Both the position numbers and the translations under genes were made by a program. This document shows positions 1 through 9,547 of a stretch of DNA of 64,000 nt, one piece after another. How positions within the stretch are numbered: the stretch's first letter is position 1; the number at the start of each line of letters is the position of its first letter. The notes beneath the pieces were generated by a model. That model had not been told where the DNA came from. It saw only the letters and a program-made list of their open reading frames with translations, and searched no databases. Source of the stretch: Pseudomonadota bacterium. Its GTDB lineage: Bacteria; Pseudomonadota; Gammaproteobacteria; Burkholderiales; Thiobacillaceae. Where the stretch lies: the NCBI GenBank assembly GCA_029558905.1, contig JAKQCX010000015.1, positions 166,307-230,306 on the forward strand, in the 5' to 3' direction.

Positions 1-439
1 CGAAGCCATCGTCCCGGCTGAGCAGGGCCTGCCGGCCGGCCTCGCGCAGGTTCTGCGCCAGCAGTTCCGCATCCGTGGGATGCAGCTCGAACAGGCGCAA
101 GCGGTCCTGGGGCCGCAGCAGTCTCCAGGCCAGATAGGGTGATCCGGGGTAGTGACGCAGATGGCCGTCCGGGTTGATGGCCCGCACCTGTTGCACGTAG
201 TCCGCCAACTCCATGGGCAGGTCGGTGCGTCCCCATAGCCGGCCGATGCCGGCCGCCCACTCCATGTTCTGCGAGGCAAAGCCGGCATCCAGGGCATAGG
301 CCCCCGCCCCCGCATGCGTGTCGATCACCCAGAAGGGCTTGTCCTTGCGCGCCAGATGGCGCAGCAGGCAGATCAGCACGCAGTGCTTGAGCACATCCGC
401 GTGGTTGCCGGCATGGAAGGCGTGGCGATAGCTGAGCAT
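1..439 (-). CDS. rlmJ: 23S rRNA (adenine-2030-N6)-methyltransferase RlmJ, 5' part
   Basis: The first 146 residues can be read; the gene runs off the left edge. The N-terminus MLSYRHAFHAGNHADVLKH is the hallmark of the RlmJ (YhiR) family, which methylates A2030 of 23S rRNA with S-adenosylmethionine in the cytoplasm. It is followed by the SAM-binding stretch DTHAGAGAYAL near residues 40-50 and a GSPYLAWRLLR segment. The ATG at 437-439 gives exactly the family start. It points the same way as the TlpA-like gene upstream, but 179 b lie between them, so it may have its own promoter. The catalytic C-terminal half is outside the window. Confidence 0.93.
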   Translation of the reverse strand, partial: MLSYRHAFHAGNHADVLKHCVLICLLRHLARKDKPFWVIDTHAGAGAYALDAGFASQNMEWAAGIGRLWGRTDLPMELADYVQQVRAINPDGHLRHYPGSPYLAWRLLRPQDRLRLFELHPTDAELLAQNLREAGRQALLSRDDGF

Positions 440-618
440 GGTGGAGCCTGGATGCAACCCCGCCATTGTAGGCTTGACCCGCAGGCGGGGATTCCATGCG
501 CACGCCGAAGCGATACCGTGACATGTACGCACATGTTGCGTGCGCCCGTTCCCGCGGAACGCCCCGCCCGCCGTACCGTGCCGCCCGGCCGAGGTGGCAT
601 CACGGGGCCGGCCCGCGG

Positions 619-1119
619 TTATTTCTCGGCCAGCAGCGTCCTCAGACGCGCCACCGTCTCGGGCGCATCCCATTCGATGGAGCCCAGCAGGCCCATGCGT
701 ATCTGGCCGCGCTTGTCCACCACGAAGCTCGTGGGGAACACGAAGGCCTGCCAGGGCTTCAGACTGGTCCCCTTCTCATCCAGGAGGATGGGGAAATGCA
801 CGGGGGTGTGCTTGAGAAAGCCTTGCACCGTCTCGATGCCTTCACCTGCGTTTACCCCGAGGATGACGAAGGGCTGGCCCTGCATGAGCCGGCTCAGGCG
901 GTTCATGGAGGGCATTTCCTTGCGGCAGGGGGGGCACCAGCTGGCCCAGAAGTTCACCAGCACGACCTGGCCGCGCAGTTGCCCCAGATCCACCTGCTTG
1001 CCATCCAGCGTGGGCAGTCTGAGGCTGGCCGCGGGCCTGGGGGCCAGATCCTTGAGTTCGGCGGCGGACGCCGGCGTGCCCAGACCCAAGGCCAGGAACA
1101 GGATGAGGATGCGCATCAT
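619..1119 (-). CDS. TlpA-like periplasmic thiol-disulfide oxidoreductase
   Basis: Thioredoxin-fold protein of 166 aa. A signal peptide (residues 1-20, ending ASA-AE) predicts export. The redox motif WCPPC (Cys62 and Cys65) follows a beta strand (VVLVNFWAS), and a cis-proline motif FPTS lies further on, as in the TlpA/ResA/CcmG group. These proteins reduce or isomerise disulfides in the periplasm, often for cytochrome c or copper-protein maturation; the target here is unknown. The start at 1119 overlaps the stop of the hydrolase-like gene in an ATGA junction, so the two are translationally coupled. A second in-frame ATG follows immediately (1116). Usual length for the family. Confidence 0.85.
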   Translation of the reverse strand: MMRILILFLALGLGTPASAAELKDLAPRPAASLRLPTLDGKQVDLGQLRGQVVLVNFWASWCPPCRKEMPSMNRLSRLMQGQPFVILGVNAGEGIETVQGFLKHTPVHFPILLDEKGTSLKPWQAFVFPTSFVVDKRGQIRMGLLGSIEWDAPETVARLRTLLAEK

Positions 1120-1865
1120 GGCCGTATGTCTCCCAATACATCCTGCAGCAGGCGCCACAGGGTCTCTCCCAAATGCGCCCCGGCGGCCGTTTCACCGTCC
1201 GTGGCATCCATGCGGCGATAAAAACCATCCCGCACGCCCGGCAGGACCGTGAGGGCAACCTGACTGCCTGCGGCTTCCAGGCGCTCCTTCAGCCGCTCGC
1301 GCCACCAGAAGCCGGCGGAGGATTGGGGCACCAGCAAGGCCAGCCGCTGGCGGGTGGCATCCACCACGGCGGCGTAGTCCGGCTCGATTCCGATATCCAG
1401 TCCGCGATACAGCAAAGGGAAGAGGAGCACCACGCCCCGCGTCTCCTGGTGCAGGCGTTCGCGCGCATCCCGGGCGGCACGCAGGGCCAGGTCGGCGGCA
1501 TGGCCGGAAGCCATCAGCAACAGGGCGCGTCCGGGCTCCTGACGCCGGATCGCCGCCAGCCAGTCGCCCAGATCCTGGTCCGGCACCTGTGCCACGCTGC
1601 CGGGCAGCTGTGGCAGGAAATACGGTCCCAGCCAGTCCGTGAGCCAGACCTCTATGCCCTTGCCGGCCAGATCGGCAGCTGCCCGGGACTCGGCCTCGAC
1701 GCTGCCGTGATCACCGGTGATCCACAGCAGAATCGGTCCCTGGGGTGCCGCGAAACGCTCACTCACCACTTCCACGCCCGAAGGCAGGCGCACGGCTACG
1801 TCCTCTGCGCGCAAAGACGCGCAGAGACACAGACCCAACCCGAGTATGCACAGAAGTTTCACCAT
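1116..1865 (-). CDS. Predicted exported alpha/beta-hydrolase-like protein
   Basis: Protein of 249 aa with a signal peptide (MVKLLCILGLGLCLCASLRA-ED). The body looks like an alpha/beta-hydrolase fold: a strand ending LLWITGDHG, a nucleophile-elbow-like LLLMASGHAAD (a G-x-S-x-G relative, here A-S-G-H) and a late LTVLPGVRDGFYRR segment that could carry the catalytic His region, although no clean Asp/His pair is evident. No substrate can be assigned. It is the first gene of a two-gene unit with the TlpA-like gene, joined by an ATGA overlap. The start codon sits only six bases below a good -10 box, with no Shine-Dalgarno sequence in between. Fold assignment is tentative. Confidence 0.6.
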   Translation of the reverse strand: MVKLLCILGLGLCLCASLRAEDVAVRLPSGVEVVSERFAAPQGPILLWITGDHGSVEAESRAAADLAGKGIEVWLTDWLGPYFLPQLPGSVAQVPDQDLGDWLAAIRRQEPGRALLLMASGHAADLALRAARDARERLHQETRGVVLLFPLLYRGLDIGIEPDYAAVVDATRQRLALLVPQSSAGFWWRERLKERLEAAGSQVALTVLPGVRDGFYRRMDATDGETAAGAHLGETLWRLLQDVLGDIRP

Positions 1866-1871
1866 GCTCGG

Positions 1872-1900
1872 GTTATACCCAAGCCGACTGCCCTGGACAA
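1872..1900 (-). promoter_or_regulatory. Sigma-70-type promoter, possibly leaderless, of the hydrolase-tlpA unit
   Basis: On the minus strand TTGTCC (1895-1900) and TATAAC (1872-1877) are separated by exactly 17 b. The ATG of the hydrolase-like gene begins 7 b below the -10 box, so transcription would be expected to begin at or next to the start codon. No Shine-Dalgarno-like sequence lies between. Confidence 0.5.
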
Positions 1901-1936
1901 CCCGAAAAAAATACCGGTGTCCCCAGTCTGCCGGGT

Positions 1937-2920
1937 TCAACGGTTCACATCCACCACGATGCGGCCAGTGATCTCTCCCGCCAGCTGGTGTCCGGCCTCG
2001 AGCGGCGCCAGGGTCAGGCCCACCGTGCGGCACATGCCGGCCAGATCCGCCGGGACGACATGCCGGGCCAGCAGATCCCAGGCGGCCTGGCGACGGGATA
2101 TGGGCGTCTGGACGGAATCGATCCCGTAGAGCGTGATGCCGCGCAGGATGAAGGGTGCCACGCTGGCGGGCAAATCCATGTCCATGGCCAGGCCGCAGGC
2201 AGCCACGGCGCCGCCTCGGCACACCTGGGCGCAGGCATTGGCCAGGACATGACTACCCAGGGTATCCACCACGCCGGCGAAGCGCTCCTTCTGCAGAGGT
2301 TTGCCGGGGGAGGCAAAGCCGTCGCGATGCAAGACCTCCGCGGCCCCCAGGGTTTCCAGGTAGGTCCAGGCCGTGGTTTTGCCGCTCAAGGCCGTGACCG
2401 CAAAGCCGTTGCGCGCCAGTAGCAGCACGGCGAGGGAGCCCACGCCGCCACTGGCTCCGCTGACCAGCACCGGCCCGTCGGTCGGCCGCAGGCCATGCCC
2501 CAGCAGGGCCTGCACGCACAGGGCCGCGGTGTATCCCGCCGTACCCAGCGCGGCGGCCTCGAAGGCCCCGAACGGTGCGGGAACGGGCAACAGCCACTCT
2601 CCCGGCAGGCGCACCCGCTGGGCCAGTCCACCCCAGCGGGTTTCCCCCAGGCCCCAGCCTTGCACCATCAGCACGTCACCGGGCCGAAAGCGTGCATGTG
2701 TGGAGGTCTCCACCACCCCGGCCGCATCGATGCCCGGCACCATGGGCCAGGCCCGGACCACCGGCCCACGGTTGCTGAGGGCCAGGGCATCCTTGTAGTT
2801 GAGGCTGGAATGGCTGACGCGCAGCAACACGTCTCCGGCCGGCAGTTCGGTCTCGAGCAGCGTGGCGACACGGGCGGAAAAAGTCGGCTGGTTCGTCAGC
2901 AGCAGGGCCTTGAAGGGCAT
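1937..2920 (-). CDS. acuI: AcuI/YhdH-family acrylyl-CoA reductase or quinone oxidoreductase
   Basis: Zinc-independent medium-chain dehydrogenase of 327 aa starting MPFKALLLTNQ. It shows the YhdH/AcuI pattern: an N-terminal GroES-like domain with SHSSLNYKDALALSNRGPVVR (about residues 35-56), VPGIDAAGVV, then the NADPH-binding Rossmann domain with VSGASGGVGSLAV (about 150-162) and a C-terminal substrate-pocket segment. Characterised members reduce acryloyl-CoA to propionyl-CoA with NADPH, detoxifying a reactive acrylate intermediate. The ATG at 2918-2920 is chosen because upstream in-frame codons encode no conserved sequence. It stands alone between the MCP and hydrolase genes. The family assignment is firm; the exact substrate is inferred. 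Confidence 0.8.
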   Translation of the reverse strand: MPFKALLLTNQPTFSARVATLLETELPAGDVLLRVSHSSLNYKDALALSNRGPVVRAWPMVPGIDAAGVVETSTHARFRPGDVLMVQGWGLGETRWGGLAQRVRLPGEWLLPVPAPFGAFEAAALGTAGYTAALCVQALLGHGLRPTDGPVLVSGASGGVGSLAVLLLARNGFAVTALSGKTTAWTYLETLGAAEVLHRDGFASPGKPLQKERFAGVVDTLGSHVLANACAQVCRGGAVAACGLAMDMDLPASVAPFILRGITLYGIDSVQTPISRRQAAWDLLARHVVPADLAGMCRTVGLTLAPLEAGHQLAGEITGRIVVDVNR

Positions 2921-2995
2921 GGTGGGATACCGCGGTTGCAGGGGCGGGAATGGTGCGGTGCCGGCCCCGGCCGTACAAACCGGCACACAGCGCTT

Positions 2996-4126
2996 TCAGC
3001 GTGCGTGTGCACCCGTGCAAAGGATCTGGGGATCGCTGGCCCCGCTGGTGGCCATGGTTTCCAGGTTGCGCAGCACCTCCAGGCTGGCGGCCTCCATGTG
3101 ACCCAGTTCCTCCAACCCGGCTTCATGCTCATCGGCGTGGAAGTGGCGCAGGGCCTTCACACCGTGTGCATGCACCGCCACATGCGGAGATTCGATTTCG
3201 CGGTATCCGGGCAGCCGGGAGAAGCAGGCCCGGCCATCACCCTCGTAATACCATTTGCCCAGGCGGCACCCGGTATGGCTGGCGAAGTCAGCCTCACGCT
3301 TGTCGGACTGACCCAGAAACACCTTGTAGACCTCCATCTTGAATACCAGATGATCCACCTTGGCGGTTTCCACGAAGCTGCGCAGGGCGCTGGCGGCGAT
3401 GGTACCCAGCATGTCCGCTGAGGAATGCACCAGGTCCTGCATGCCCTGGCGCGCGCGCGCGCCATTGGTGCGAATCAGCTCGATCTGCGCGGGATCCAGG
3501 GCCACTTGGGAACGCACGCCCTCCGCGCCCTCCTGTACCATGCGCACCAGCTGGGAGATCTCCTCCGTGGCGCGTCGGGTACGTTCCGCGAGCTTGCGCA
3601 CCTCATCGGCCACCACGGCGAAGCCACGCCCGTATTCCCCCGCCCGCGCCGCCTCGATGGCGGCATTCAGGGCCAGCAGATTGGTCTGATCGGCAATGTC
3701 ATGGATGAGCTGCACGATGCCGCCGATCTCCGCCGTGCGCTCGTGCAGCTGGCTGACTGCCTGGGCTGTATGATCCAGGCGCTCCACGAACCCCCCCAGG
3801 CTACCGGTCAGCTGGCCGATGACGTCCAGATTCGCTCCCATGTCCTGACAGGCCACGCCCACGCGATCGGCTTCCTGCCGCATGGCCTGTGACAGGGCGG
3901 CCATGGAGGACTGGGATTCCTTCATGGAATCTCCGAAGCGTGCCATCTGTCGGGAGACGCCACCGAGCAGGCGCACCTGGCCCTCCTGCCGGGCTCGGTC
4001 TGCCTCCCGCTCCCCGTCCCGCGCCCGGACATCTTCCAGTCGCGCGCGCAACGAGGCGTTCTCTTGCTCCAGTTCCCGTATGCGGGCCAGCTGCAGCGTA
4101 TCCCCCTTGTCTTTCACAAACCACAT
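2996..4126 (-). CDS. Soluble methyl-accepting chemotaxis protein with C-terminal CZB zinc-binding domain
   Basis: Chemoreceptor of 376 aa without any membrane segment or HAMP domain. Residues 10-55 form a charged coiled coil ([16 protein letters not shown]). The signalling hairpin follows, with its tip [20 protein letters not shown] around residue 160, where Glu-Gln is changed to Glu-Tyr. The C-terminal CZB domain is clear: [28 protein letters not shown] and [10 protein letters not shown] supply the His3Cys zinc site seen in DgcZ- and TlpD-type proteins. Family knowledge suggests sensing of zinc, hypochlorite or redox state in the cytoplasm. An earlier in-frame TTG at 4144 lacks support; the ATG at 4126 has a GGGGG-rich ribosome site. 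No che genes are nearby. Confidence 0.9.
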   Translation of the reverse strand: MWFVKDKGDTLQLARIRELEQENASLRARLEDVRARDGEREADRARQEGQVRLLGGVSRQMARFGDSMKESQSSMAALSQAMRQEADRVGVACQDMGANLDVIGQLTGSLGGFVERLDHTAQAVSQLHERTAEIGGIVQLIHDIADQTNLLALNAAIEAARAGEYGRGFAVVADEVRKLAERTRRATEEISQLVRMVQEGAEGVRSQVALDPAQIELIRTNGARARQGMQDLVHSSADMLGTIAASALRSFVETAKVDHLVFKMEVYKVFLGQSDKREADFASHTGCRLGKWYYEGDGRACFSRLPGYREIESPHVAVHAHGVKALRHFHADEHEAGLEELGHMEAASLEVLRNLETMATSGASDPQILCTGAHAR

Positions 4127-4312
4127 GTCTGCCCCCGGATGCAATAAGCGTGACAGGCCGAAATATCGGCCAGCCGCACGGGAGCTTTAAGAAGACCTCG
4201 AAATTTCGCGGGTTGGCTCGCGCAACACGGCGAGGAACCTGCAGCGGCGACACCCTTCGCCGCATCGGCCCGCAATCAGTGCTGACTTTGCCTCACCGGT
4301 CCCCGGCGGACA

Positions 4313-5812
4313 TCAACGAGGCCCGCCTGGATCGGTCAGGCCCAGGATGGTGGCCCGCATGCGCCACACCATGTACACCCCGGGTATCCCCAAGAGTACC
4401 GCCACCACGAAGAAGGCGGGCCAGCCGATGCTCTCCGCCATCACTCCCGCCAAGGGGCTGACATAGATGCGGCCGATGGAGGCCAGGGCCGAGAGCAGGG
4501 CATAATGGGTGGCGGTATAGCGCTGGTTGCACAGGCTCATGAGCAGGGCCACGAAGGCGGCGGTGCCCATGCCGCTGGTGACGTTCTCGGCGGCAATGGC
4601 GAACATGAGCAGGCCGTCGATCTGGGCCGGCTGGGTCAGGGCCATGAAGCCCCAGTCGAAGGGCTGCAGGCCGAAACCACCCCAGGCCCCCCGGCCCAAT
4701 ACCGCCAGGGCGTAGAAACCGAAGTTGGCGAACATCTGCAACAGGCCGAAGAGCAGCAGGGCGCGATACAGGTTGAGACGCAGCATCAGGGCCCCTGCCA
4801 GCAGTGCGCCGAAGATGGTGAGCCAGATGCCGATGATCTTGTTGACGATGCCCACCTCCGCCTGGGTGAAGGCCATGCCCTTGATGAGGAAGGGGGTGGT
4901 CAGGCTGCCGGCGAAGGCATCCGACAGCTTGTAGAGCACGATGAGCAGCAGAAAGGCCCAGGCCCCGGGCTGGGTGAAGTAGGAGGTCAGGGAACGGCTC
5001 AGGGTCTCGAATCCCACCTTGCGGGCCGCCCAGCCCCCCAGCGGCAAGGCGCAGGCGATGCCCGCCAGCACGAACAGCAGCCGCACCCATTTGTTGGGGT
5101 CATTCGGGTCCAGGCCCAGGGTGGTGAGCAGCCAGCGGCTGAGGAAGGCCCCCACCAGCACCCCCGTCACCAGGGCGAAAAAGCCCAGCAGTTCCCGCCA
5201 TGGATCCGAGGCCAGCGGTCTGGATTCCCCCGCCACCCGAGGCGTGGCAAGCAGGGAGAAGGCCGCCGCCGCCACCATGATCCAGGCCATGATGCGGTAC
5301 ACCTGGCTCCAGCCCCACTGTTCCGCCCAGATGAGCGCGATGCCCCCGGACAGGATCATGCCGATGCGGTAACCGAACACCGCCAGGGAACCTCCCAGTC
5401 CCCGCTCATGCGGGGACAGCACATCGGTGCGGTAGGCGTCGATGACCACATCCTGGGAGGCGGACAGAAAGGCCACCAGCACTGCCACGCCGGCAAAGGC
5501 CAGGGGGGTCTCGCGGGGCGACAGGCCGGACATCCACCACAGGGTGCCGGCCATGACCAGCTGGGTGAGCACCAGCCAACCCTTGCGGCGGCCGAAGAAG
5601 GGCGGCTCGAAGCGATCCATGAGCGGTGCCCAGAGGAACTTGAAGGTGTAGGGGATGCCCACCAGGCCGAGAAAGCCGATGGTGGCGATGTCCACGCCTT
5701 CCACCGTGAGCCAGGCCTGCATGGCCTGGCCGGTGAGTGACAGGGGCAGACCCGAGGCGAAGCCCAGGAAGAGGACGGCGACGAGACGTTGAATGGCGGC
5801 GAATGAATGCAT
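4313..5812 (-). CDS. ampG: AmpG-type muropeptide permease (MFS)
   Basis: Inner-membrane transporter of 499 aa, close to the AmpG length, with about 12-14 hydrophobic helices. The start MHSFAAIQRLVAVLFLGFASGLPL is typical of AmpG. Further family features are FKFLWAPLMDR, GRRKGWL (the MFS loop 2-3), SASQDVVIDAYR and a central extra hydrophobic segment. AmpG imports GlcNAc-anhydroMurNAc peptides released during wall turnover for recycling in the cytoplasm, and in many bacteria it links wall damage to AmpC induction. An upstream in-frame GTG (5854) is possible but the conserved region begins at the ATG. It is divergent from the aminotransferase gene. Confidence 0.9.
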   Translation of the reverse strand: MHSFAAIQRLVAVLFLGFASGLPLSLTGQAMQAWLTVEGVDIATIGFLGLVGIPYTFKFLWAPLMDRFEPPFFGRRKGWLVLTQLVMAGTLWWMSGLSPRETPLAFAGVAVLVAFLSASQDVVIDAYRTDVLSPHERGLGGSLAVFGYRIGMILSGGIALIWAEQWGWSQVYRIMAWIMVAAAAFSLLATPRVAGESRPLASDPWRELLGFFALVTGVLVGAFLSRWLLTTLGLDPNDPNKWVRLLFVLAGIACALPLGGWAARKVGFETLSRSLTSYFTQPGAWAFLLLIVLYKLSDAFAGSLTTPFLIKGMAFTQAEVGIVNKIIGIWLTIFGALLAGALMLRLNLYRALLLFGLLQMFANFGFYALAVLGRGAWGGFGLQPFDWGFMALTQPAQIDGLLMFAIAAENVTSGMGTAAFVALLMSLCNQRYTATHYALLSALASIGRIYVSPLAGVMAESIGWPAFFVVAVLLGIPGVYMVWRMRATILGLTDPGGPR

Positions 5813-6069
5813 GCTCAAAGGTTGCCCATGAGGAAGGCTGCGAGCGATACACACGGTCCCGCGGGCGCGGGCCGATCATAGCCGTGAACGCGCGCGCCGT
5901 CGTGGCCCACTTGGGTGCCCCGGGATTGTAGGCCGGACCGGACCCTGTTCCGCGGGGGCAAGGAGCCTTGCCGCGTCCGGGCGGTTGCCTTACCGGATTC
6001 CGGTCTTCGCCGGAAGGTGACGTCCGGGTATGGCAGGGCACCCCCTACCGCATCCCGGACATAGAATGC

Positions 6070-6085
6070 CCAGGTTTCAACCTGG
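6070..6085. promoter_or_regulatory. 16-bp palindrome just upstream of the aminotransferase gene
   Basis: The sequence CCAGGTTTCAACCTGG has 7-bp arms with a 2-b centre. It lies 10 b before the start codon at 6096 and just below a TAGAAT (6062-6067) that could be a -10 box. It covers the place where a ribosome-binding site would be expected and none is visible. It could be an operator or an mRNA hairpin. Confidence 0.35.
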
Positions 6086-6095
6086 TCTGATTGTC

Positions 6096-7226
6096 ATGCA
6101 CGCCCCACGCATTTCCTCTTTCCTGCCTCCCCGCCGCATCCTCATGGGCCCCGGTCCTTCCGACGTACCGCGACGCATCCTGGAGGCCATGGCACGACCC
6201 ACCATCGGGCATCTGGATCCGGCCTTCGGCGACATGATGGAGCAGACCAAGGCGCTGCTGCGCTATGCCTTCCAGACCCAGAACGAACTCACCTTCCCGG
6301 TCTCAGGCCCGGGCTCCGTGGGCATGGAGACCTGCTTCGTGAACCTGGTGGAGCCGGACGACGAGGTCATCGTCTGCGTCAACGGTGTGTTCGGCGGGCG
6401 CATGCTGGAGAACGTGCGGCGTTGCGGCGGCGTGCCTGTAGTGGTGGAGGATGCCTGGGGCCGGGCGGTGGACCCGGACAAGGTGGAGGCCGCCTTCACC
6501 TCCCACCCCAACGCCCGGGCGCTGGCCTTCGTGCATGCGGAGACCTCCACCGGCGCCCAGTCCGATGCCGCTGCCCTTGCGGGCATCGCCCGCAAGTATG
6601 GCGCCCTGACCATCATGGACTGCGTAACCTCCCTGGGGGGTACACCGGTGCGCATCGACCAGTGGGGCATCGACGCGGCCTATGCCGGCAGCCAGAAATG
6701 CCTGTCCTGCACCCCGGGCCTGTCGCCCGTGACCTTTGGCGAGCGGGCCATCGAGAAGCTGAGGGCACGCAAGACGCCGGTACGGAGCTGGTTCATGGAC
6801 CTTGGCCTGGTGCTGGGCTACTGGAGCGGCACGGGCAAGCGCACCTACCACCATACCGCCCCCATCAATCCGCTCTACGGCCTGCACGAGGCCCTGGTGA
6901 TGTTGGCGGAGGAAGGTATCGAGGCGGCCTGGGCCCGGCACCGCACCCAGCACGAGGCCCTGAAGATGGGACTGGAGGGGCTGGGGCTGCGCTTCGTGGT
7001 GCCGGAGGCGGAACGCCTGCCCCAGCTGAATGCCGTCGCCTTGCCGGCGGGGGTGGACGATGCCGCTGCACGGGCCCGTCTGCTGCGGGAATTCAACCTG
7101 GAAATCGGTGCCGGCCTGGGTGTCCTGGCGGGCAAGGTCTGGCGCATCGGCCTCATGGGCGCTTCGGCCCGTCGGGAGAATGTGGCGGCCTGCGTGCAGG
7201 CCCTGAAGGCGGTGCTTGCCCCATAG
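6096..7226 (+). CDS. Class V aminotransferase, alanine/serine-glyoxylate aminotransferase family
   Basis: PLP-dependent enzyme of 376 aa. It shows the AGT/SPT group pattern: PRRILMGPGPSDVPRRIL at the N-terminus, TIGHLDPAF, the cofactor-contacting stretch FVHAETSTGAQSD, the aspartate of MDCVTSLGGTPV, and the PLP lysine in AGSQKCLSCTPGL, followed by the late THHT-like segment YHHTAPINPLYGLHEAL. The family moves amino groups from serine or alanine to glyoxylate, for glycolate salvage or the serine cycle. In an autotroph, photorespiratory glyoxylate removal is a plausible role (inference). The ATG at 6096 is chosen over upstream codons because conservation begins at PRISSFLPPRR. The gene is transcribed alone. 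Confidence 0.85.
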   Translation: MHAPRISSFLPPRRILMGPGPSDVPRRILEAMARPTIGHLDPAFGDMMEQTKALLRYAFQTQNELTFPVSGPGSVGMETCFVNLVEPDDEVIVCVNGVFGGRMLENVRRCGGVPVVVEDAWGRAVDPDKVEAAFTSHPNARALAFVHAETSTGAQSDAAALAGIARKYGALTIMDCVTSLGGTPVRIDQWGIDAAYAGSQKCLSCTPGLSPVTFGERAIEKLRARKTPVRSWFMDLGLVLGYWSGTGKRTYHHTAPINPLYGLHEALVMLAEEGIEAAWARHRTQHEALKMGLEGLGLRFVVPEAERLPQLNAVALPAGVDDAAARARLLREFNLEIGAGLGVLAGKVWRIGLMGASARRENVAACVQALKAVLAP

Positions 7227-7261
7227 TGGGGCTCGCATTCCCGATTCCCAGCGCAGTCTGT

Positions 7262-7585
7262 TCAGCGTTCCAGCAAGGGCGCCTTGTCCGGTCGACCGTT
7301 CCATTCGTCGGCATCGGGCAGTTCTTCCTTCTTCTCGGTGATGGGGGGCCAGAGCTTGCTCAGCTCGGCATTCAGAGCGATGAACGGGCGCTGGTCCGCG
7401 GGTACGTCATCTTCCGGGAAGATGGCGTTGGCCGGACACTCGGCCACGCACAGGTTGCAGTCGATGCATTCGTCCGGATCGATGGCCAGGAAGTTGGGAC
7501 CCTCGCGAAAGCAGTCCACGGGACAGACGGTCACGCAGTCCGTGTATTTGCACTTGACGCAGTTTTCGGTGACGACATAGGTCAT
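7262..7585 (-). CDS. fdxA: Seven-iron ferredoxin FdxA
   Basis: Small cytoplasmic electron carrier of 107 aa. The N-terminal half holds the cysteines of a [3Fe-4S] and a [4Fe-4S] cluster: Cys9, Cys12, Cys17 and Cys21 in [15 protein letters not shown], and Cys40, Cys43, Cys46 and Cys50 in [12 protein letters not shown]. The proline after the fourth cysteine and the long C-terminal tail ([20 protein letters not shown]) are typical of the FdxA type of proteobacteria. A good GGAGAA ribosome site precedes the ATG at 7585. It is divergent from trxA, about 150 b away. The redox partner cannot be told from context. Confidence 0.93.
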   Translation of the reverse strand: MTYVVTENCVKCKYTDCVTVCPVDCFREGPNFLAIDPDECIDCNLCVAECPANAIFPEDDVPADQRPFIALNAELSKLWPPITEKKEELPDADEWNGRPDKAPLLER

Positions 7586-7606
7586 AACTTTTCTCCAAAT
7601 GGCTTT

Positions 7607-7623
7607 TTCGCTAGCATAGCGAA
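7607..7623. repeat. Inverted repeat in the fdxA leader
   Basis: TTCGCTA and TAGCGAA (7-bp arms, 3-b loop) lie 22-38 b upstream of the fdxA start. The T-run is on the wrong side for a terminator of either strand. It may be an operator or a leader hairpin. Confidence 0.35.
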
Positions 7624-7736
7624 GATTCATGCCGACCCTCCGACCCCCTGCCCATATCTCCGGACCTCCCCGCCAGGTGATCCATCGGCCTCATCCAGTC
7701 AGCAGCGGTTCCACTCTACACCCAGAGGTTTTCCCC

Positions 7737-8063
7737 ATGAGCGAGCACATTCATTACGTTACCGACGACACCTTCGAGCAGGAAGTCCTGCAATCTCCCC
7801 TGCCCGTACTGGTGGACTATTGGGCCGATTGGTGCGGTCCTTGCAAGATGATCTCTCCCATCCTGGACGAGGTGGCCAAGGAGTACGCCGGCCGCCTGAA
7901 GCTGTGCAAGCTGAATATCGACGAGAACCAGGGCACGCCGCCCAAATACGGTATCCGCGGCATTCCCACCCTGATGATCTTCAAGAACGGCAATGTGGAA
8001 GCCACCAAGGTGGGCGCGCTGTCCAAATCTCAGCTCACCGCGTTCGTTGACAGCAACATCTAA
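7737..8063 (+). CDS. trxA: Thioredoxin 1
   Basis: Classical thioredoxin of 108 aa. The active site is WCGPC with Cys33 and Cys36, preceded by VLVDYWAD and followed by [14 protein letters not shown]; the cis-proline motif GIPTL lies near residue 76. It reduces cytoplasmic protein disulfides, including ribonucleotide reductase and methionine sulfoxide reductase, with electrons from NADPH via TrxB. The ATG at 7737 has an AGAGG ribosome site and gives the canonical length. It lies directly upstream of rho, an arrangement common in proteobacteria; 126 b separate the two. Confidence 0.97.
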   Translation: MSEHIHYVTDDTFEQEVLQSPLPVLVDYWADWCGPCKMISPILDEVAKEYAGRLKLCKLNIDENQGTPPKYGIRGIPTLMIFKNGNVEATKVGALSKSQLTAFVDSNI

Positions 8064-8189
8064 GCCCCGCTAGCTTCACGGCGTCCGGCGTCCTGCCGGG
8101 CGTCTGGGGTCCCGCCCCACCTCTCCCCCCTCCGCCCATCGGGCACCCCCCCTCCCCAGGCCCGCGCGGCCATCTTGCACATCCATCCC

Positions 8190-9449
<1,260 letters not shown>

Positions 9450-9501
9450 GCCAGCTCGGCGGGGTCTCTGGCCACCCGAGGGGTCGGGACCCACGGTCCA
9501 G

Positions 9502-9525
9502 AAAAAAGGCGGCCCGCAGGCCGCC
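9502..9525 (-). terminator. Intrinsic terminator of the PEP-CTERM gene
   Basis: On the minus strand GGCGGCC-TGCG-GGCCGCC is followed by six T. It lies about 20 b after the stop codon of the THxN PEP-CTERM gene, and its T-run is correctly placed only for that strand. Confidence 0.85.
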
Positions 9526-9547
9526 TGCTCGTTCGGCTTGAACGGTG

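Noticed and set aside
8064..8189. Rho-dependent or intrinsic terminator between trxA and rho
   Set aside because: The stretch is C-rich on the plus strand, which could favour Rho action, but there is no hairpin with a T-run and nothing specific enough to call.
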